Origin: Bryobacteraceae bacterium
GTDB lineage: Bacteria > Acidobacteriota > Terriglobia > Bryobacterales > Bryobacteraceae
DNA length: 5,688 nt
Assembly: GCA_025929455.1 (NCBI GenBank)
Contig: JAICMB010000251.1
Span: forward strand, 1 to 5,688
Direction of reading: 5' to 3'
This document shows positions 5,133 through 5,688 of the stretch, piece after piece (position 1 is the stretch's first letter; every line of letters starts with the position of its first letter). The position numbers were made by a program, and so were the translations under genes. Under the pieces are notes generated by a model, which saw only the letters and a program-made list of their open reading frames with translations, did no database searches and was not told the DNA's origin.

Positions 5133-5688
5133 GGTACTCGCGACCGCAAAACCCGCATGAGGCAATCGCTTGACGCGGGCATCGAGCACCTGACGAAGTT
5201 GTTTAAGGAATCAGAACTAAGGCTTCGCGAGGTCCACAGGGCGGGTCTGCTTCCATCATCGGGCTGCACGCAAACGAGGCGCCGTCCTATCGTTATTTCT
5301 AAGGGCCGGCCTCGCCCAACAGCCGTCGCCATGTGAATGGTCGATGCGCGCATCAAAGGATGGTGTCCGCGCCAGGAGAGCAGATTTGGAACATGTTGCC
5401 CTCAGGGTCGACCGCGTCGCAAGCTTCCCCCGGCTTCTGGCACGGGCGTCGTAACACTTTGATCCGCGACCCTCGCCCGCGGCCGCATAATGGTGTCCCG
5501 ACCCGCCCTCGTCGCTCGCAAAGGCGTTCCTTGTAGCTCATGCCCGGCTTCACGGTTCGGCACTCTAGACCCGCCCTTCCGAGTGCCGTGGCCGATTCCG
5601 AAACGACTGGGACAGCTTACTAGGCTAGGCTAAAGGACAGAGCGGATGGAACATGAGAAGCTTCCGTGCGCCTTGAAGGTCGCGCACA
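5133..5688. other. Flank upstream of ispE without a convincing gene
   Basis: About 550 bases with no ORF that I can support. Stops occur in every frame of the minus strand, and the small open frames give low-complexity Arg/Pro/Gly-rich translations. I checked for tRNA genes (no T-loop GTTCRA with matching arms) and strong terminator hairpins (none). There is a short tandem taggc taggc at 5621-5630 and a palindromic ggccggcc in 5304-5313. A VOC-like peptide fragment and a 59-codon plus-strand frame are described separately. The region may be a decayed gene or ordinary intergenic sequence. Confidence 0.5.
5353..5466 (-). pseudogene. Possible C-terminal remnant of a VOC/glyoxalase-fold protein
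   Basis: The minus-strand frame that ends with TGA at 5353-5355 encodes a peptide with DPEGNMFQIC followed by a short tail. The D-P-[ED]-G-N motif, with a hydrophobic strand after it and a few residues before the stop, is typical of the last beta strand of vicinal oxygen chelate proteins (glyoxalase/bleomycin-resistance family). Upstream in this frame the translation becomes Arg/Gly-rich and unlike the family, and other frames are blocked by stops, so an intact gene of the usual 120-150 codons is not present. This may be the end of a frameshifted or truncated gene. The evidence is one motif, so chance is possible. Confidence 0.3.

Noticed and set aside
5129..5356. Minus-strand 75-codon frame
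   Set aside because: Low-information translation without family resemblance or ribosome binding site, overlapping the candidate promoter; probably chance.
5520..5600. Possible tRNA gene near gttcgg in the right flank
   Set aside because: No acceptor stem, anticodon arm or D-arm can be paired around it on either strand.

Overview
The window holds a compact, unidirectional housekeeping cluster on the minus strand. Read in the direction of transcription (right to left) it runs ispE, prs, a long-form rplY (ctc), pth, rpsF, rpsR, rplI, and then a short-chain dehydrogenase gene cut off by the left edge. The genes are nearly back to back: gaps of 20, 18, 15, -4 (ATGA overlap), 12, 8 and 2 nt. They are therefore very likely co-transcribed, with translational coupling at several junctions. 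No convincing gene lies on the plus strand.

The sequence is GC-rich by eye. The order ispE-prs-rplY-pth-rpsF-rpsR-rplI is an arrangement I associate with Acidobacteriota and some former Deltaproteobacteria. The proteins look most like Acidobacteriota (Solibacter/Bryobacter-like) to me, but this is an impression from gene order and sequence style, not a search result. The window looks like chromosomal core genome, with no sign of a plasmid, phage or insertion sequence.

Layout: 1-525, 5' part of an SDR oxidoreductase gene; 528-974, ribosomal protein L9; 983-1282, S18 with a Cys/His zinc-ribbon ligand set; 1295-1852, S6 with a long repetitive Pro/Ala/Glu tail; 1849-2451, peptidyl-tRNA hydrolase; 2467-3147, L25/CTC with a charged tail; 3166-4140, ribose-phosphate pyrophosphokinase; 4161 to about 5072, the isoprenoid kinase IspE. 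The ~600 bases to the right hold a candidate ispE promoter and otherwise sequence that looks non-coding or decayed, including a short fragment resembling the C-terminus of a VOC/glyoxalase-type protein.

Taken together the cluster serves translation (three small-operon ribosomal proteins, the 5S-binding L25, and recycling of peptidyl-tRNA), nucleotide precursor supply (PRPP) and isoprenoid precursor synthesis by the MEP pathway. I found no undescribed system. The most distinctive features are an eight-unit 12-bp repeat encoding the S6 tail, a perfect 13-bp tandem duplication across the ispE/prs junction, substituted positions in Pth, the absence of ssb and dnaB from the rpsF-rpsR-rplI cluster, and an unclear translation start for ispE.
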